A DNA stretch of 64,000 bases. Source: Gammaproteobacteria bacterium. Its GTDB lineage: Bacteria > Pseudomonadota > Gammaproteobacteria > Xanthomonadales > Wenzhouxiangellaceae. Every line of letters begins with the position of its first letter. Positions within the stretch are counted from its first letter, which is position 1. Location of the stretch: NCBI GenBank assembly GCA_021772985.1, contig JAJFKX010000037.1:44004-108003 (forward strand). Direction: 5' to 3'. A model generated the notes under the pieces. The model was given only the letters and a program-made list of their open reading frames with translations, did not search any database and was not told where the DNA came from. Shown in pieces: positions 18,366 to 27,671 of this stretch. A program made the position numbers and the translations under genes.

Positions 18366-18508
18366 TAACTTTTCCCTATAAGTTAGTGAGTTGCGCCGGA
18401 ACGGACGTTTGCGCGGCGACTTCAAAGCTTTATTCATGTCCACTTCCTGTGTGAATGCCTTTGTATGCAATGATCCTAGGGCGTTGACTAACTTATAGGG
18501 AAAAGTTA
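18366..18508. repeat. 22-bp perfect inverted repeats flanking 99 bp, next to a broken tyrosine recombinase
   Basis: Arms at 18366-18387 and 18487-18508 are exact reverse complements. Each arm itself contains an imperfect dyad (CTAACTT, 8-base spacer, AAGTTAG), which is the layout of a tyrosine-recombinase core site. The recombinase remnant starts 22 bases to the right. The segment could be an invertible switch or paired attachment sites. Confidence 0.6.
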
Positions 18509-18530
18509 GTGATAAAGCCCATCAATATAA

Positions 18531-19155
18531 ATGCCAGGAAATGGCATGGGCTTTAAAAAAGGGGAAAATCCGCATCACCCGCCAAAGGGTGCATCAACTA
18601 AGGTTGAGCCGATACGCGAGCTGAAAGCCATTCAGCGGATCAAGCGGATCATTGCCGCCGAGCCGCGCAATTTATGCCTGTTTACAGCCGGGATTAACAC
18701 CGCTTACCGTGCCGGGGAATTGCTTTCTATTACTGTCGGCCAGGTGTGCTATTTAACGGTTGGGGATCTTCTCGATCTTAAACAAAGCAAAACCAAAACC
18801 TATCGCGGGGCTACCCTGAATCAGACGACTATTGATGCTATACATGACTGGCTGAAAACTCATCCGGATACGCGGCCGGATGCACCCTTATTCCGCTCGC
18901 AAAAAAAAACACAAAGCCTTGACAGTTCAAACCGTCAACCGTCTGGTCAAAAAATGGTGCCGTGAAATCGGGCTAAATGGTAATTACGGTAGCCATACTT
19001 TACACAAAACATGGGGCTATCAATAGCGCACCCTTAAAGACGCGCCCGTGGCATTGCTTATGCGTGCCTTTGGCCATCAATCCGAGACCCAGACATTGGA
19101 TTATCTGGGCATCCAGCCCAGTGAAATTAAGGAACTCTACGATTTAGAGCTTTGA
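18531..19155 (+). pseudogene. Tyrosine recombinase, frameshifted and interrupted
   Basis: The first frame encodes a recombinase core start with the Arg box (NTAYRAGELLSITVGQV). At a run of nine A's (18900-18908) the frame shifts. The continuation in the next frame has VNRLVKKWCREIG, SHTLHKTWG, an in-frame TAG at 19024, then AFGHQSETQTLDYLGI with the catalytic Tyr. Two lesions make function unlikely unless the A-run slips. The family resembles the compact integrase at 56.4 kb. Confidence 0.7.
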
Positions 19156-19764
19156 GTAACCCATAAACATCAGGAAAGGAAAAGACAAAATGGATGACAC
19201 TCTGGAATGGGCGATTGGCCATCTGATCAGTTTGGCAACCGCTCCTCACCCACGGAGCGAAGAAGAATAGCACGATCATTGTAATTATCTGGCCGCGATA
19301 GCAACCCGCCTTGAACTTTCACGACTGCCTAAAGGTTGATAATAGCTGGGAGTTGGTTTAACTCCTCGTTATCAGTGTTTGCAGTGTCAACGTACATTCC
19401 AAGTATATTAGAAATATTCAATCATTCGGTGAGTGCTTTTGCAAGACAGCTAACAAATCAAACTTCATCATTTTCTATAGCTTCCGGGTCGTTTAACATT
19501 TACCTACAATAATGCAAGTTTATATTTTGTAAGTTTCCCTACCATATTGTCACCTGCTTATTTCCCATATGACATAAGTTAACTTATTGCCGTATAATTA
19601 GAGGATTCTTGGAGAAAGACAGTAGATGGGGAGCAAGAAATATAATTGATTTCGAGCGCATTCCTCATTGGAAAATCTAACTCCAAGTGAACTTAAGGGC
19701 ATACAAAATCAAATCAGAAATTTATAGCTCTGGCTACTACTGTTTTTGGTAAGGGGCACAATAC
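19156..19764. other. Non-coding stretch with small gene scraps
   Basis: No intact gene is evident. A short frame near 19370-19411 reads PRYQCLQCQRTFQVY before a stop and resembles the zinc-finger end of IS1-type InsA proteins, so it may be a transposase scrap. A palindrome (ATAAGTTAACTTAT) sits near 19575. Confidence 0.4.
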
Positions 19765-21102
19765 ATGTCGAATAAAATTAGAATCACTCTTGTTCATGGG
19801 ACATTTGCTCGAAACGCAGAATGGGTGAAACCCGGATCAAAACTCTGCAAAGGCATTTCTAGAGAATTGGGAGATCTTGTTGAGTTTCAAAAGCCAATTA
19901 TATGGAGTGGTTGTAATTCTGTTAGGCACCGCCAAGAGGCAGCGCATTGCTTGATGGATGAGGTGAATAAATGTAAATCACGCCATCCAGAAGATTTACA
20001 ACTTGTTATTGGCCATAGCCATGGAGGAAATGTTGCTGCATATGCACTGAAAAATAAAAATTTCGCCAGTATGCTATCTGGGGTAGCATTTCTCGCTACT
20101 CCATTTGTCGCGGTGAGAGCACAACCCAACTCGAAGAAGACAGCACGAGTATTGGTCATCTCGGTAATTACTATGATCTGGTTCAGCCTCATGCTTTTGA
20201 TTATGTTTACTAGGAGATGGACTGGCATATATTACCTGCCATATTATATTGATGAATTGGTTTTAGGCTTGATCCACTTTAGCATTGGGATATTGATATT
20301 TGCGACCAATGGCTGGATATCGACTAGAATTGTGGCTCTAGTGATGCCAAAGATTGAGCTAGCAATATCTCACTTGTCAACAAGTGTATTACCTAGTGGC
20401 CCCAGTTATCTTTTTATTCGCTCGACGGGAGATGAAGCCGCAGGCATGCTTTCTGCTGTTTACATATTGGTGTGGCCGGTGATCCGTTTACTTATGCGTT
20501 TTTCAAATGCACTCGCTCATGTGATAGGAAAGATAGGACAGGTTTGGTCGTCTGGATATGCCTTACGTTGCGGGCTACTTGTTGTCTGTTTTTTAATTAG
20601 CATGAGTGTTTTTCAGTTCATCTCTTACTACACCTTCATAAATGATTTTAGGCAATCTTCTTGGGCGGGTATTTCTCTAATGGATGCTTTTATGAGACTA
20701 ATATTAAGAGCACCAATTGTGGAAGGGGATTACTATTATTTTGCAAGCATTCCTGCATGGGTCAATGAAGGCATTGACCTGATAAGAAAAATTATTTTGG
20801 TATTGTCATGTATAGTGACTGTAAGTGCAGTGGTCATACTATCGCTCTTTTTTCTCATGACTGGTCTAGTTTTACTTTCATGTTTAGCATTTGGTGTGCC
20901 CCTAGCCCGAGTGGGGCCATTTATTGAGCTTGCGGTCGAACCAACTCCCGTCGGTGACTGGTATACACACCGCTTGGATTGGAACGACGCACCGACGACA
21001 AATAGGGGACTTAGTCACAGTTTTCCCTACACTTCGCCCGGGGGGATAGCTACCATCTGTGATTGGATTCGTGCATGCGCTGAGAGAGGCAACACACGCT
21101 AG
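19765..21102 (+). CDS. Alpha/beta hydrolase with inserted transmembrane segments
   Basis: The 445-residue product begins like a serine hydrolase: LVHGTF near residue 10 and the nucleophile elbow GHSHGG with Ser85. Then come several strongly hydrophobic helices (about residues 127-147, 163-183, 270-290 and 345-375). A possible catalytic His lies near the C-terminus (NRGLSHSFPY). The lipase core is thus interrupted by, or packed around, a membrane domain, so the active site should sit at the inner membrane. The substrate may be a lipid. Two other membrane-anchored hydrolases lie at 36.9 and 43.3 kb. The gene sits alone. Confidence 0.7.
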   Translation: MSNKIRITLVHGTFARNAEWVKPGSKLCKGISRELGDLVEFQKPIIWSGCNSVRHRQEAAHCLMDEVNKCKSRHPEDLQLVIGHSHGGNVAAYALKNKNFASMLSGVAFLATPFVAVRAQPNSKKTARVLVISVITMIWFSLMLLIMFTRRWTGIYYLPYYIDELVLGLIHFSIGILIFATNGWISTRIVALVMPKIELAISHLSTSVLPSGPSYLFIRSTGDEAAGMLSAVYILVWPVIRLLMRFSNALAHVIGKIGQVWSSGYALRCGLLVVCFLISMSVFQFISYYTFINDFRQSSWAGISLMDAFMRLILRAPIVEGDYYYFASIPAWVNEGIDLIRKIILVLSCIVTVSAVVILSLFFLMTGLVLLSCLAFGVPLARVGPFIELAVEPTPVGDWYTHRLDWNDAPTTNRGLSHSFPYTSPGGIATICDWIRACAERGNTR

Positions 21103-21246
21103 TGATTTAATCAGGTAATTGCCAGGTCAAGTCTGAACTTCTACAACCAATAATAATGGGCGAAAAGGAAATATGGCTTTATATTATCTTTCCCTATCAT
21201 TCATGGCTTGGTCGTTTTATCGTTTGCCCTTTGTGATGGTTTCCCT

Positions 21247-21545
21247 TTATTCAAACAATTCACGCTTTTGCTGGCAGATATCGTGGTATTGCGCAATATA
21301 GTTTGAGAATATTTGAGCGCGGTTTTGCCTAAACTCTTGTAATCGTTCAACCCGTCTTTGCAGGGCTTGGCGTTGATCCGGTTGTTTGAAAATTAATTGG
21401 TCTTTTTCTTCCCTATCATGCTGTTTGGCACGTATCGCTTCCTGCTCATTACGCTTTTTGGTTTAGTTGTGCTTGCCCGTTACACGGTCTACGACGCTGC
21501 GCAACCCTTTGCGAAACTGTGCCTGTCTTTGCTTGGCTTCCCTCG
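21247..21545 (-). pseudogene. Relaxase (MobA-type) C-terminal remnant
   Basis: On the minus strand a frame reads AKQRQAQFRKGLRSVVDRVT, GKHN, a stop, then EQEAIRAKQHDREEKDQLIF and LQRRVERLQEFRQNRAQ before TAA. This is the pattern of the charged C-terminal tail of MobA-type relaxases. The catalytic N-terminal domain is absent and a stop interrupts the tail. Together with the dead mobC near 9 kb it records a lost mobilizable element. Confidence 0.6.
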
Positions 21546-21612
21546 ATCATGAAGGGGTATTTACATTGAAACCTGTTTAATCATTAATCACCATCCTTTC
21601 TGATCAAAACGA

Positions 21613-23310
21613 TCAATCAGGAAAACAAGATTGGACAAGGCCGCAAAATTCCTCGATCTTCTCTTTTTCTAGTTGACCATTTTCGTAGCAATATAAAAGA
21701 TGTTGAGGCTTGCGGCGAGATGCCTTAGAAGTCGGAACACCCAACATGGTTTCTAAATCCTGAGGTACCTGCTTAACCTCAATGGTCACGTCATCTATTT
21801 TTGAATTTTCAATTAGACTATTTAGTTCAGCGTGCTCATTTTTATTACCATCATCATCGTGTAAAACTGAATGATTAATACCTAGTGCGCCAAGCAGATT
21901 CATAAAACGATGAATATTATACTTACCCAGACAATCTAAAATATAAAATTCATCTGGGAGAGATAATTTTCCTTCATCAAGAAGTTTATTGATTAAGGCA
22001 GTTTCACTAGGCCCTTCAACGAGCAGGGCGTTTTGAGCAAAAAACATTCCAGCTCTTTCGGGGTTTATCCATAGAAGATACTTGATCGCTTCCATTTCTG
22101 GTTTTCGGTCATAATCTTGCATAGCCCCCATAACTTTAGGGTAACTATCAGCTACATCATTGATCGCTTGGTTTGAATCAACAATTACCTGCCACTTTTC
22201 ATGGCTTATTTGGAATACGGTTACTATACCGTTATTTCTCTGTGGTCGGACAATAGCAGGTATTTTTGATGCTTTTCTACTGACGAAGTGGGAAGAGTGA
22301 GTGGAGCAAATAACTTGCCAATCGTCGGAATCACTAACCACAGAGAGATTTCTTGCAAGGCAGTTTTGCTGTGGAGGGTGCAAAAAAGCTTCAGGTTCTT
22401 CAAAAAGAACTAAATTTAAAGAAGGAACAAAATCCTTAGTTTTTTTTGAAGTTCTTGTAGGAGCATATTTTGCTCCTAGTTGTATTAATGAATAAATAAA
22501 GTACCTTTGAAAGCCGGAACCGAAATACTCCATTCCTTGAGGTTTATCATGATTATCATCTCGAATATCCCACTGAAGCATTGATTTGATAATTTCCGCT
22601 GTAGAAGGAGTAGTAAAATCAAGGTTGAATTGTATTTCCCAAGGAGCAAGCATAGAGTTTAAATCTTTTTCAAAGCTTGAAAGAGATCGCTTATCCTCTG
22701 TTTCCATTGAGCGAACTCCTTCAGCAAATAAGTTCACACTGTCTGACAAAGACTGGTAAGTGTCACTCCCTTCTACCACATCGGACATAATACTTGTTAT
22801 AAGGTCTCTAAGCGCAGAAGGCCCACTTAATTTGGTATGGTCATCAACCTTGCTGACGGCAGGTACATAAATTAAATCACCAAATTTTCCACTTTGAACA
22901 TTTTTAGCACCATAAAATGGTTCGTTAGCTAATTCTCCATCTGCTTTATACGCAACTATAGCTCCACTTGCTGTTTTCCCATCATGGAGCCTTTCCACAG
23001 TTTGGAAATACTTTCTAACCTTCAAAATTTTATCTACGGTTTGATATTCTTCTTTCAATGATTCACTTTCTTCATTGGTCAAAGAGAATCTTAGCTCTAT
23101 CCATGACTCTTGGTCTATTGCGCCTATGAATGGGAAGTCATTTTCTTTCTTATATTTAAAACCATCTTTCTCATAAAAGGCACGTATTGCATCAATTATT
23201 GTACTTTTCCCAGCATTGTTCGCGCCTACAAGCAATGAGTAGTTTTGAAATGAAATATTAGCATTTATAATGCCTCGATAATTATGAAGTGTTAATTCGA
23301 TTAACTTCAT
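21613..23310 (-). CDS. OLD-family ATP-dependent nuclease (AAA ATPase plus TOPRIM)
   Basis: The 565-residue product has an SMC-like ATPase N-terminus: LTLHNYRG, Walker A GANNAGKST at residues 29-37, and a Walker B region LFEEPEAFLHPPQQ. The C-terminal TOPRIM nuclease domain has LLVEGPSETALINKLL and an acidic HDDDGNKNEH site for metal. OLD nucleases act in phage exclusion, and some work with a UvrD-like helicase (Gabija) or reverse transcriptase. Neither is adjacent here, so it appears to be a stand-alone class 1 OLD protein. It lies between a relaxase scar and boundary repeat R2. Confidence 0.88.
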   Translation of the reverse strand: MKLIELTLHNYRGIINANISFQNYSLLVGANNAGKSTIIDAIRAFYEKDGFKYKKENDFPFIGAIDQESWIELRFSLTNEESESLKEEYQTVDKILKVRKYFQTVERLHDGKTASGAIVAYKADGELANEPFYGAKNVQSGKFGDLIYVPAVSKVDDHTKLSGPSALRDLITSIMSDVVEGSDTYQSLSDSVNLFAEGVRSMETEDKRSLSSFEKDLNSMLAPWEIQFNLDFTTPSTAEIIKSMLQWDIRDDNHDKPQGMEYFGSGFQRYFIYSLIQLGAKYAPTRTSKKTKDFVPSLNLVLFEEPEAFLHPPQQNCLARNLSVVSDSDDWQVICSTHSSHFVSRKASKIPAIVRPQRNNGIVTVFQISHEKWQVIVDSNQAINDVADSYPKVMGAMQDYDRKPEMEAIKYLLWINPERAGMFFAQNALLVEGPSETALINKLLDEGKLSLPDEFYILDCLGKYNIHRFMNLLGALGINHSVLHDDDGNKNEHAELNSLIENSKIDDVTIEVKQVPQDLETMLGVPTSKASRRKPQHLLYCYENGQLEKEKIEEFCGLVQSCFPD

Positions 23311-23384
23311 TAAAACTCCCCCGTTATTTTTGGAAATCCAAACGCCCGCTTTGGGTCGATAGCACCCAATGTAACTAAGTTATA

Positions 23385-23454
23385 AAATGGCAGCATTGAG
23401 TATACAAGAGCCATTGTCAGGTTTCATCAGAACTAGCTATTCAAACTGGCCGAT
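23385..23454 (+). repeat. Module-boundary hairpin repeat, copy R2
   Basis: Arms AATGGC and GCCATT flank the constant CATTGAGTATACAAGA core. The tail matches R1 (CATCAGAACTAGCTATTCAA). About 35 bases upstream lies CCCGCTTTGGGTCGATAGC, a partner segment also seen, diverged, before R3. It separates the OLD gene from the serine-recombinase block. Confidence 0.75.
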
Positions 23455-23622
23455 AATACCTAAACTTTTACATCTAATATCATCGCAAGTTCTGCCGCTT
23501 GCGACATCTTTTGTAATTTCGGTAACTCCAAAGTGCCAAATCGACACGTCTTTCACCATTACCTCATTTGGCTTCTGCTACTTTGCCGCACTGTAAATTT
23601 GGTGCTTTGTTTCCTGTATTTC

Positions 23623-23799
23623 ATGTCAAACCCTTCCACCGGTAAGGTCAAACCATCTATTCAGCCACTCAAGGGCCAAAAGGCGTTTGAATCGAGGCTG
23701 AAATCAGTCTTTGAAAAAGACTATGACATCCATTTGACGCCGGCTGAACTGCGCGAGTCGGCCCATAACCTTGATATTTTGTTGACTAAACTGCTGTAA
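23623..23799 (+). CDS. Small protein preceding serine recombinase
   Basis: The 58-residue product (MSNPSTGKVKPSIQPLKGQK, then a helical stretch ending DILLTKLL) has no signal peptide and is probably a small DNA-linked or regulatory protein. It ends 34 bases before the recombinase ATG at 23834, and small genes in this position commonly accompany large serine recombinases. An earlier in-frame ATG would add a hydrophobic stretch translated from repeat-flanking DNA, so I prefer 23623. Confidence 0.5.
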   Translation: MSNPSTGKVKPSIQPLKGQKAFESRLKSVFEKDYDIHLTPAELRESAHNLDILLTKLL

Positions 23800-23833
23800 G
23801 TGTCCATATGTGGGGATACCTAACCCCATAAAA

Positions 23834-25693
23834 ATGGCACTGAGAACCGTCGTTTACACTCGCAAATCCACTAAAGATGAAGACGAAAAGCAGATCAACT
23901 CGCTGTATCGGCAAAAGCAGGATACCGATGATTATTTTGCTCGCCATGAGCGGGCGGAAACTGACCCTGAAAAAATATTAATCTGGACAGTCAACGATGG
24001 TGTGGATTGGTTCTTTGAAGATGCCTCCGCAAAAGTCATTGGACGCAAGAAGTTCAATGAGATGCTGGCGACCATCCGCAAGAACCGATTTGAGGTTTTG
24101 TGGTGTCCTGAGCTGACCCGTCTTTCCAGGAACGTATTTGATACCGCTCAAATCGTTCAGCTTCTAGAACCTTACGACAACAAAGGCAACACCCATCTCA
24201 AAGAAATTCGCACGCTTGATAAGGTTTTTACGACTTCACCAACTGACCGATTCACGTTGACGCTCTTTATGACCATTGCCAAATATGAAAATGACCAAAG
24301 AGCTGAAAACATTAAGTCAGGCATGCAGTACATACGCAGAAAAGGCGGTACGGTTGGCAAAGCCCCTGTTGGCTACTTAAACAAAGGCGATAAGAAAGGG
24401 GAAAAATACGTCACCCAGGACCCGGAAACCTTCCACAAATGTCGAGAGCTATGGGAAATGCTTTTATCTGAAGCCTATACCCTTCAGCAGATATACCATC
24501 GAAAAGATGAACTGAGCATCCATCACTTCTGGAGTGGTAAAAAGCGGTTGGTATCTAATACAACGATCCGAGAAATGTTTGCCAACTGGTATTACGCAGG
24601 AAAACAGCGCTATTTTGATGACAAAACCGGAGAAACACAGCTAATAGATGGCAATCATCCAGCCGTGGTAACTGAGAAAGAGTTCCAAAATGCCCAGTTT
24701 ATCCTGCAGCGAATGGGTCATAAACATGCCAAAATTGATCGGGCATACGATATTGGTGACCTGATCAAAAGTATAATGGTCAGTGGAATCACTGAGGTAG
24801 AAAGAGCCGACGGGTCCATTGTTCCAGCGCCTGTACTCTATGAAAGCCGAACTCGCTTAACATGCGCGAAGTGCAAGCATCGATTTTACGCACCACACAC
24901 AACCTGTTCAAAATGCGGGACGGGCATATCAGCTAATACCCATAAGTCGGAAATAAAGCGTTTTTACCACAGCCGGCTGGATAGGCGGTCAATCCCTTTG
25001 AGCAATGTACTTCAATGGCTTAACGCTGAATTAGAAAAACTATATATAAGCGATGACCAGTTCCAGGTGCTTAAGGAGCGCCTTTACTATCGATGGCTTG
25101 AAAAAGAAAAACAATACAAGCAAACGCTCAGCCGACTCAATAGAAAAACTAAGAAGCTAGATAATGAGCTCTCGAACCTTAAAAGGAAGAAGTTCGATCC
25201 GGAAGTAAGCGAGGATGATAAAAACGATATCCCCTTTGCCATTGCCAAAACACAAGAAGACAAGCAACAAGCAGCCGATGCAAAAGAAACATTACAACAC
25301 GAACATGAAGAAGATTTTGAGCTGGCCTGGCAGCGGCTGCAAGTATTGCACGACGCAAAGCAGATTTTGAACGAGCAAACGGAGTTCGAACCGAAAAAGG
25401 CGATCTTTTTATCACTATGCTCGAACCTGAAACTTTACCCCGATCGAATCAAATTAGAATGGAAGAAACCTTTTGATAGCATAGCTCAGTCGAATATTGA
25501 CAGAACAAAAAAAGATAGCAATCATGACAAAAGTGGACAAAAGGAACAGATTGGTGGCCCTAATATCGAAATGGTTCGAACCATAGCCGAACACAACCAT
25601 AACTCATGCCGGATGTTTATCAAGATCAAACATCACACTACTTGGAAGGAGGAAGCACGCCTTATACAGTCAGAAAATAGGATCGCCGTTTAA
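23834..25693 (+). CDS. Large serine recombinase
   Basis: The product is about 619 residues. The resolvase domain begins TVVYTRKSTKDEDEKQINSL with the catalytic Ser in YTRKST, and continues through WCPELTRLSRN with the conserved Arg. A recombinase domain follows, then a four-Cys zinc ribbon (CAKCKHRFYAPHTTCSKCG) and a long coiled coil, the order of large serine integrases. The enzyme integrates or excises DNA at short att sites. Its last 170 bases are repeated, diverged, beyond the next gene, which suggests that cargo accumulates at the 3' end of this gene. An alternative GTG start lies at 23810. Confidence 0.88.
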   Translation: MALRTVVYTRKSTKDEDEKQINSLYRQKQDTDDYFARHERAETDPEKILIWTVNDGVDWFFEDASAKVIGRKKFNEMLATIRKNRFEVLWCPELTRLSRNVFDTAQIVQLLEPYDNKGNTHLKEIRTLDKVFTTSPTDRFTLTLFMTIAKYENDQRAENIKSGMQYIRRKGGTVGKAPVGYLNKGDKKGEKYVTQDPETFHKCRELWEMLLSEAYTLQQIYHRKDELSIHHFWSGKKRLVSNTTIREMFANWYYAGKQRYFDDKTGETQLIDGNHPAVVTEKEFQNAQFILQRMGHKHAKIDRAYDIGDLIKSIMVSGITEVERADGSIVPAPVLYESRTRLTCAKCKHRFYAPHTTCSKCGTGISANTHKSEIKRFYHSRLDRRSIPLSNVLQWLNAELEKLYISDDQFQVLKERLYYRWLEKEKQYKQTLSRLNRKTKKLDNELSNLKRKKFDPEVSEDDKNDIPFAIAKTQEDKQQAADAKETLQHEHEEDFELAWQRLQVLHDAKQILNEQTEFEPKKAIFLSLCSNLKLYPDRIKLEWKKPFDSIAQSNIDRTKKDSNHDKSGQKEQIGGPNIEMVRTIAEHNHNSCRMFIKIKHHTTWKEEARLIQSENRIAV

Positions 25694-25721
25694 GTAAGCC
25701 AAGTTGGAATATAACCAGCCC
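25551..25721 (+). repeat. Recombinase 3'-end repeat, copy A
   Basis: This covers the last ~140 coding bases of the recombinase plus ~28 bases past its stop. It aligns with 27370-27537, the best-conserved part being TTTATCAAGATCAAACATCA and the downstream ATAACCA. The two copies bracket the nuclease-like gene. Confidence 0.8.
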
Positions 25722-25736
25722 CTACGGCTTTAGTGA

Positions 25737-25742
25737 TATAAT
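25737..25742 (+). promoter_or_regulatory. -10 element implying a very short or absent leader
   Basis: A perfect TATAAT ends 6 bases before the ATG at 25749, so transcription would begin at or next to the start codon. No ribosome site is present. Leaderless translation is the simplest reading. Confidence 0.45.
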
Positions 25743-25748
25743 TGTCAC

Positions 25749-27260
25749 ATGCTTATAAAATTAGATACAAGTTATAAAGCATTTAGGAATTTTATACGGA
25801 AACTAGACTTTGATGATTCCATGTATGTTATTTGGGCTTACTTTAACTTAATAACACTAAATAATTTTAAACTACCAGAAGATATTGAAAGCCCTCCGTC
25901 TGATATTTTCCGCCGACCATTAATGATCAGCATACAACCCTGGAAACTTCTCAGAATCACTGATGAGATACTTTTAAGAAAAAAAGAATTAAAAAAAGAA
26001 AAATCATTAAAAACATGGGGCTCTTTAGCTAATTGCCTAAATAAACTGGAAACAATTAACGGAGTAATAGCACAAAATTTTATTAGCGAAGAAAATATTA
26101 AAAACGAAATATTTAGAACAGCTCATTTGCAGTTCCCTTGGCAAGAGACTGCTCCTAATATACCCGAGCTATCGCGTTATTATCTAATCTATGAAAAAGT
26201 TAAGACTTTTTTTGAAGAATATTACGAGATACCAATAAAGCACTTCTATTTTTTAGGGTTAGCGATTTATACTAAGTTTACAAAATACCCAGCTATAAAA
26301 TTGCCAGTTGAAGTTTTATTAAAAGATATTTCGAATGAACACTTAAATAAGCTTTTAAAGAGCATCTCTCTTCCAGCCTCTGAATTCCCTAAGGAAATAT
26401 TGCAAAAGCAAAAGTTAGATGAAAGTTTTTTTAGCGCTTTTAGTCCCTTACAATCTTACCCGCTAATAATTGAAAAATTCCGAGGGGAAGAGTGTCTTAT
26501 CTGCCCATCAAGCTACCTGTTATTTCAGCGGCTCACTACAGGAATCTATTACGATTTAATTTCTAAATTTGGACATGGAGAATTTGGGAATGCCTTTGGT
26601 GAAGCTTTTGAATCATATGTTGGAGAATTGGTTCATACTGCCAATAAAAACAAAAAGTTTACCATCCTGGATGATTCGAGCGATAGAAGCGCTCATACTG
26701 TAGACTGGGTACTATCTGATAGTACAACAAGGCTTTTTATCGAATGTAAGACTCAACGCGCCACGCTTGATGTAAAGCAAGAATTAGACCTTACAAAAAG
26801 CAAAGAGAAGCTTCTAGAGAGTATTTCTAAGCATATTGTTCAAGGATATTTATCGATCCAACGGTATTTAGACGGGGAATATCCAAATTTGAAATGTTCA
26901 AAAGATATTGAAAACATATACCTTGTTGTGGTTTATTTGGAAAATTTATATGTTTTCGGATTTGAAGGAGACGAACTTAAAAATAAAGTTCGTCACAGAT
27001 TTAAAATCAACGGCATATCAGAAGATATGCTTGATAAATACCCGTATGTTATCTCTAGTGTAAGAGAGATGGAGTCAGCCTTACAGGTTTTACAGAAAGT
27101 AGACATGAACGAGTTTTTCCATAAAAAAATCAATGACTCGGAAATGAAAAAATGGGCGTTATCTTCTTATATGAATAATTGCTATAAAGAAGAATCCAAA
27201 GAAAACGTAGCTTTATTCAATATTTTTACTAGCAAACTAAGAGCTGAAGATATCAAGTAA
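25749..27260 (+). CDS. Probable PD-(D/E)XK nuclease of a defence cargo
   Basis: The 503-residue product is AT-rich in coding and unlike its neighbours in composition. Residues about 283-292 (GEAFESYVGE) and the pair HTVDW (Asp319) and FIECKT (Glu332, Lys334) match the spacing of a PD-(D/E)XK nuclease core. The N-terminal 280 residues are helical and unfamiliar, perhaps a sensor. It sits between two copies of the recombinase 3' end with its own promoter and terminator, so it looks like an inserted single-gene cargo. The nuclease call is by motif only. Confidence 0.6.
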   Translation: MLIKLDTSYKAFRNFIRKLDFDDSMYVIWAYFNLITLNNFKLPEDIESPPSDIFRRPLMISIQPWKLLRITDEILLRKKELKKEKSLKTWGSLANCLNKLETINGVIAQNFISEENIKNEIFRTAHLQFPWQETAPNIPELSRYYLIYEKVKTFFEEYYEIPIKHFYFLGLAIYTKFTKYPAIKLPVEVLLKDISNEHLNKLLKSISLPASEFPKEILQKQKLDESFFSAFSPLQSYPLIIEKFRGEECLICPSSYLLFQRLTTGIYYDLISKFGHGEFGNAFGEAFESYVGELVHTANKNKKFTILDDSSDRSAHTVDWVLSDSTTRLFIECKTQRATLDVKQELDLTKSKEKLLESISKHIVQGYLSIQRYLDGEYPNLKCSKDIENIYLVVVYLENLYVFGFEGDELKNKVRHRFKINGISEDMLDKYPYVISSVREMESALQVLQKVDMNEFFHKKINDSEMKKWALSSYMNNCYKEESKENVALFNIFTSKLRAEDIK

Positions 27261-27263
27261 CAA

Positions 27264-27284
27264 AAACCCCGCAAAACGGGGTTT
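27264..27284 (+). terminator. Rho-independent terminator
   Basis: AAACCCCG, a five-base loop and CGGGGTTT form a clean stem just after the nuclease stop. Confidence 0.75.
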
Positions 27285-27369
27285 AACTGCGCTGAAAAGT
27301 TTCAGTAACCAGGGTCGAGAACTTACATATAATATAAGGATTTTCTGATTTTTGTCGATAGATTTTCAT

Positions 27370-27537
27370 CATTGGTGGCCCTAATACAGAAATGTTTCGA
27401 ACCATAATCAGTTACAACAATAGCGAATGTCAGGCATTTATCAAGATCAAACATCACACTACTTGGAAAGAAGAAGCACGCCTCATGAGCCCAAGGAATA
27501 ATGCTACTACCTGAGTAAGCCAGATTGGAAAATAACC
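27370..27537 (+). repeat. Recombinase 3'-end repeat, copy B
   Basis: Read in the recombinase frame this encodes a diverged version of its C-terminus (IKIKHHTTWKEEARL, then a stop) and the same trailing AAGCCAGATTGGAAAATAACC-type bases. It precedes the patatin gene just as copy A precedes the nuclease gene. The divergence from copy A argues against a recent local duplication. Confidence 0.75.
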
Positions 27538-27671
27538 AAAATCGCGCTTGTATTTATATCGAGCGGAGTCCAGTGTAGCGTGAAAACCCATACCCACTAC
27601 AAAACATGAGTCTAGATAAAACTTTAATTTGATTGTACTATTACATACTGTAATCATTAGGGGCATAAGGT

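Noticed and set aside
19370..19411. Possible IS1 InsA zinc-finger scrap
   Set aside because: About 15 residues only; too short for a firm call, so it is mentioned only in the gap entry.
21613..23310. Gabija or retron system around the OLD nuclease
   Set aside because: No UvrD-like helicase or reverse transcriptase gene is adjacent.
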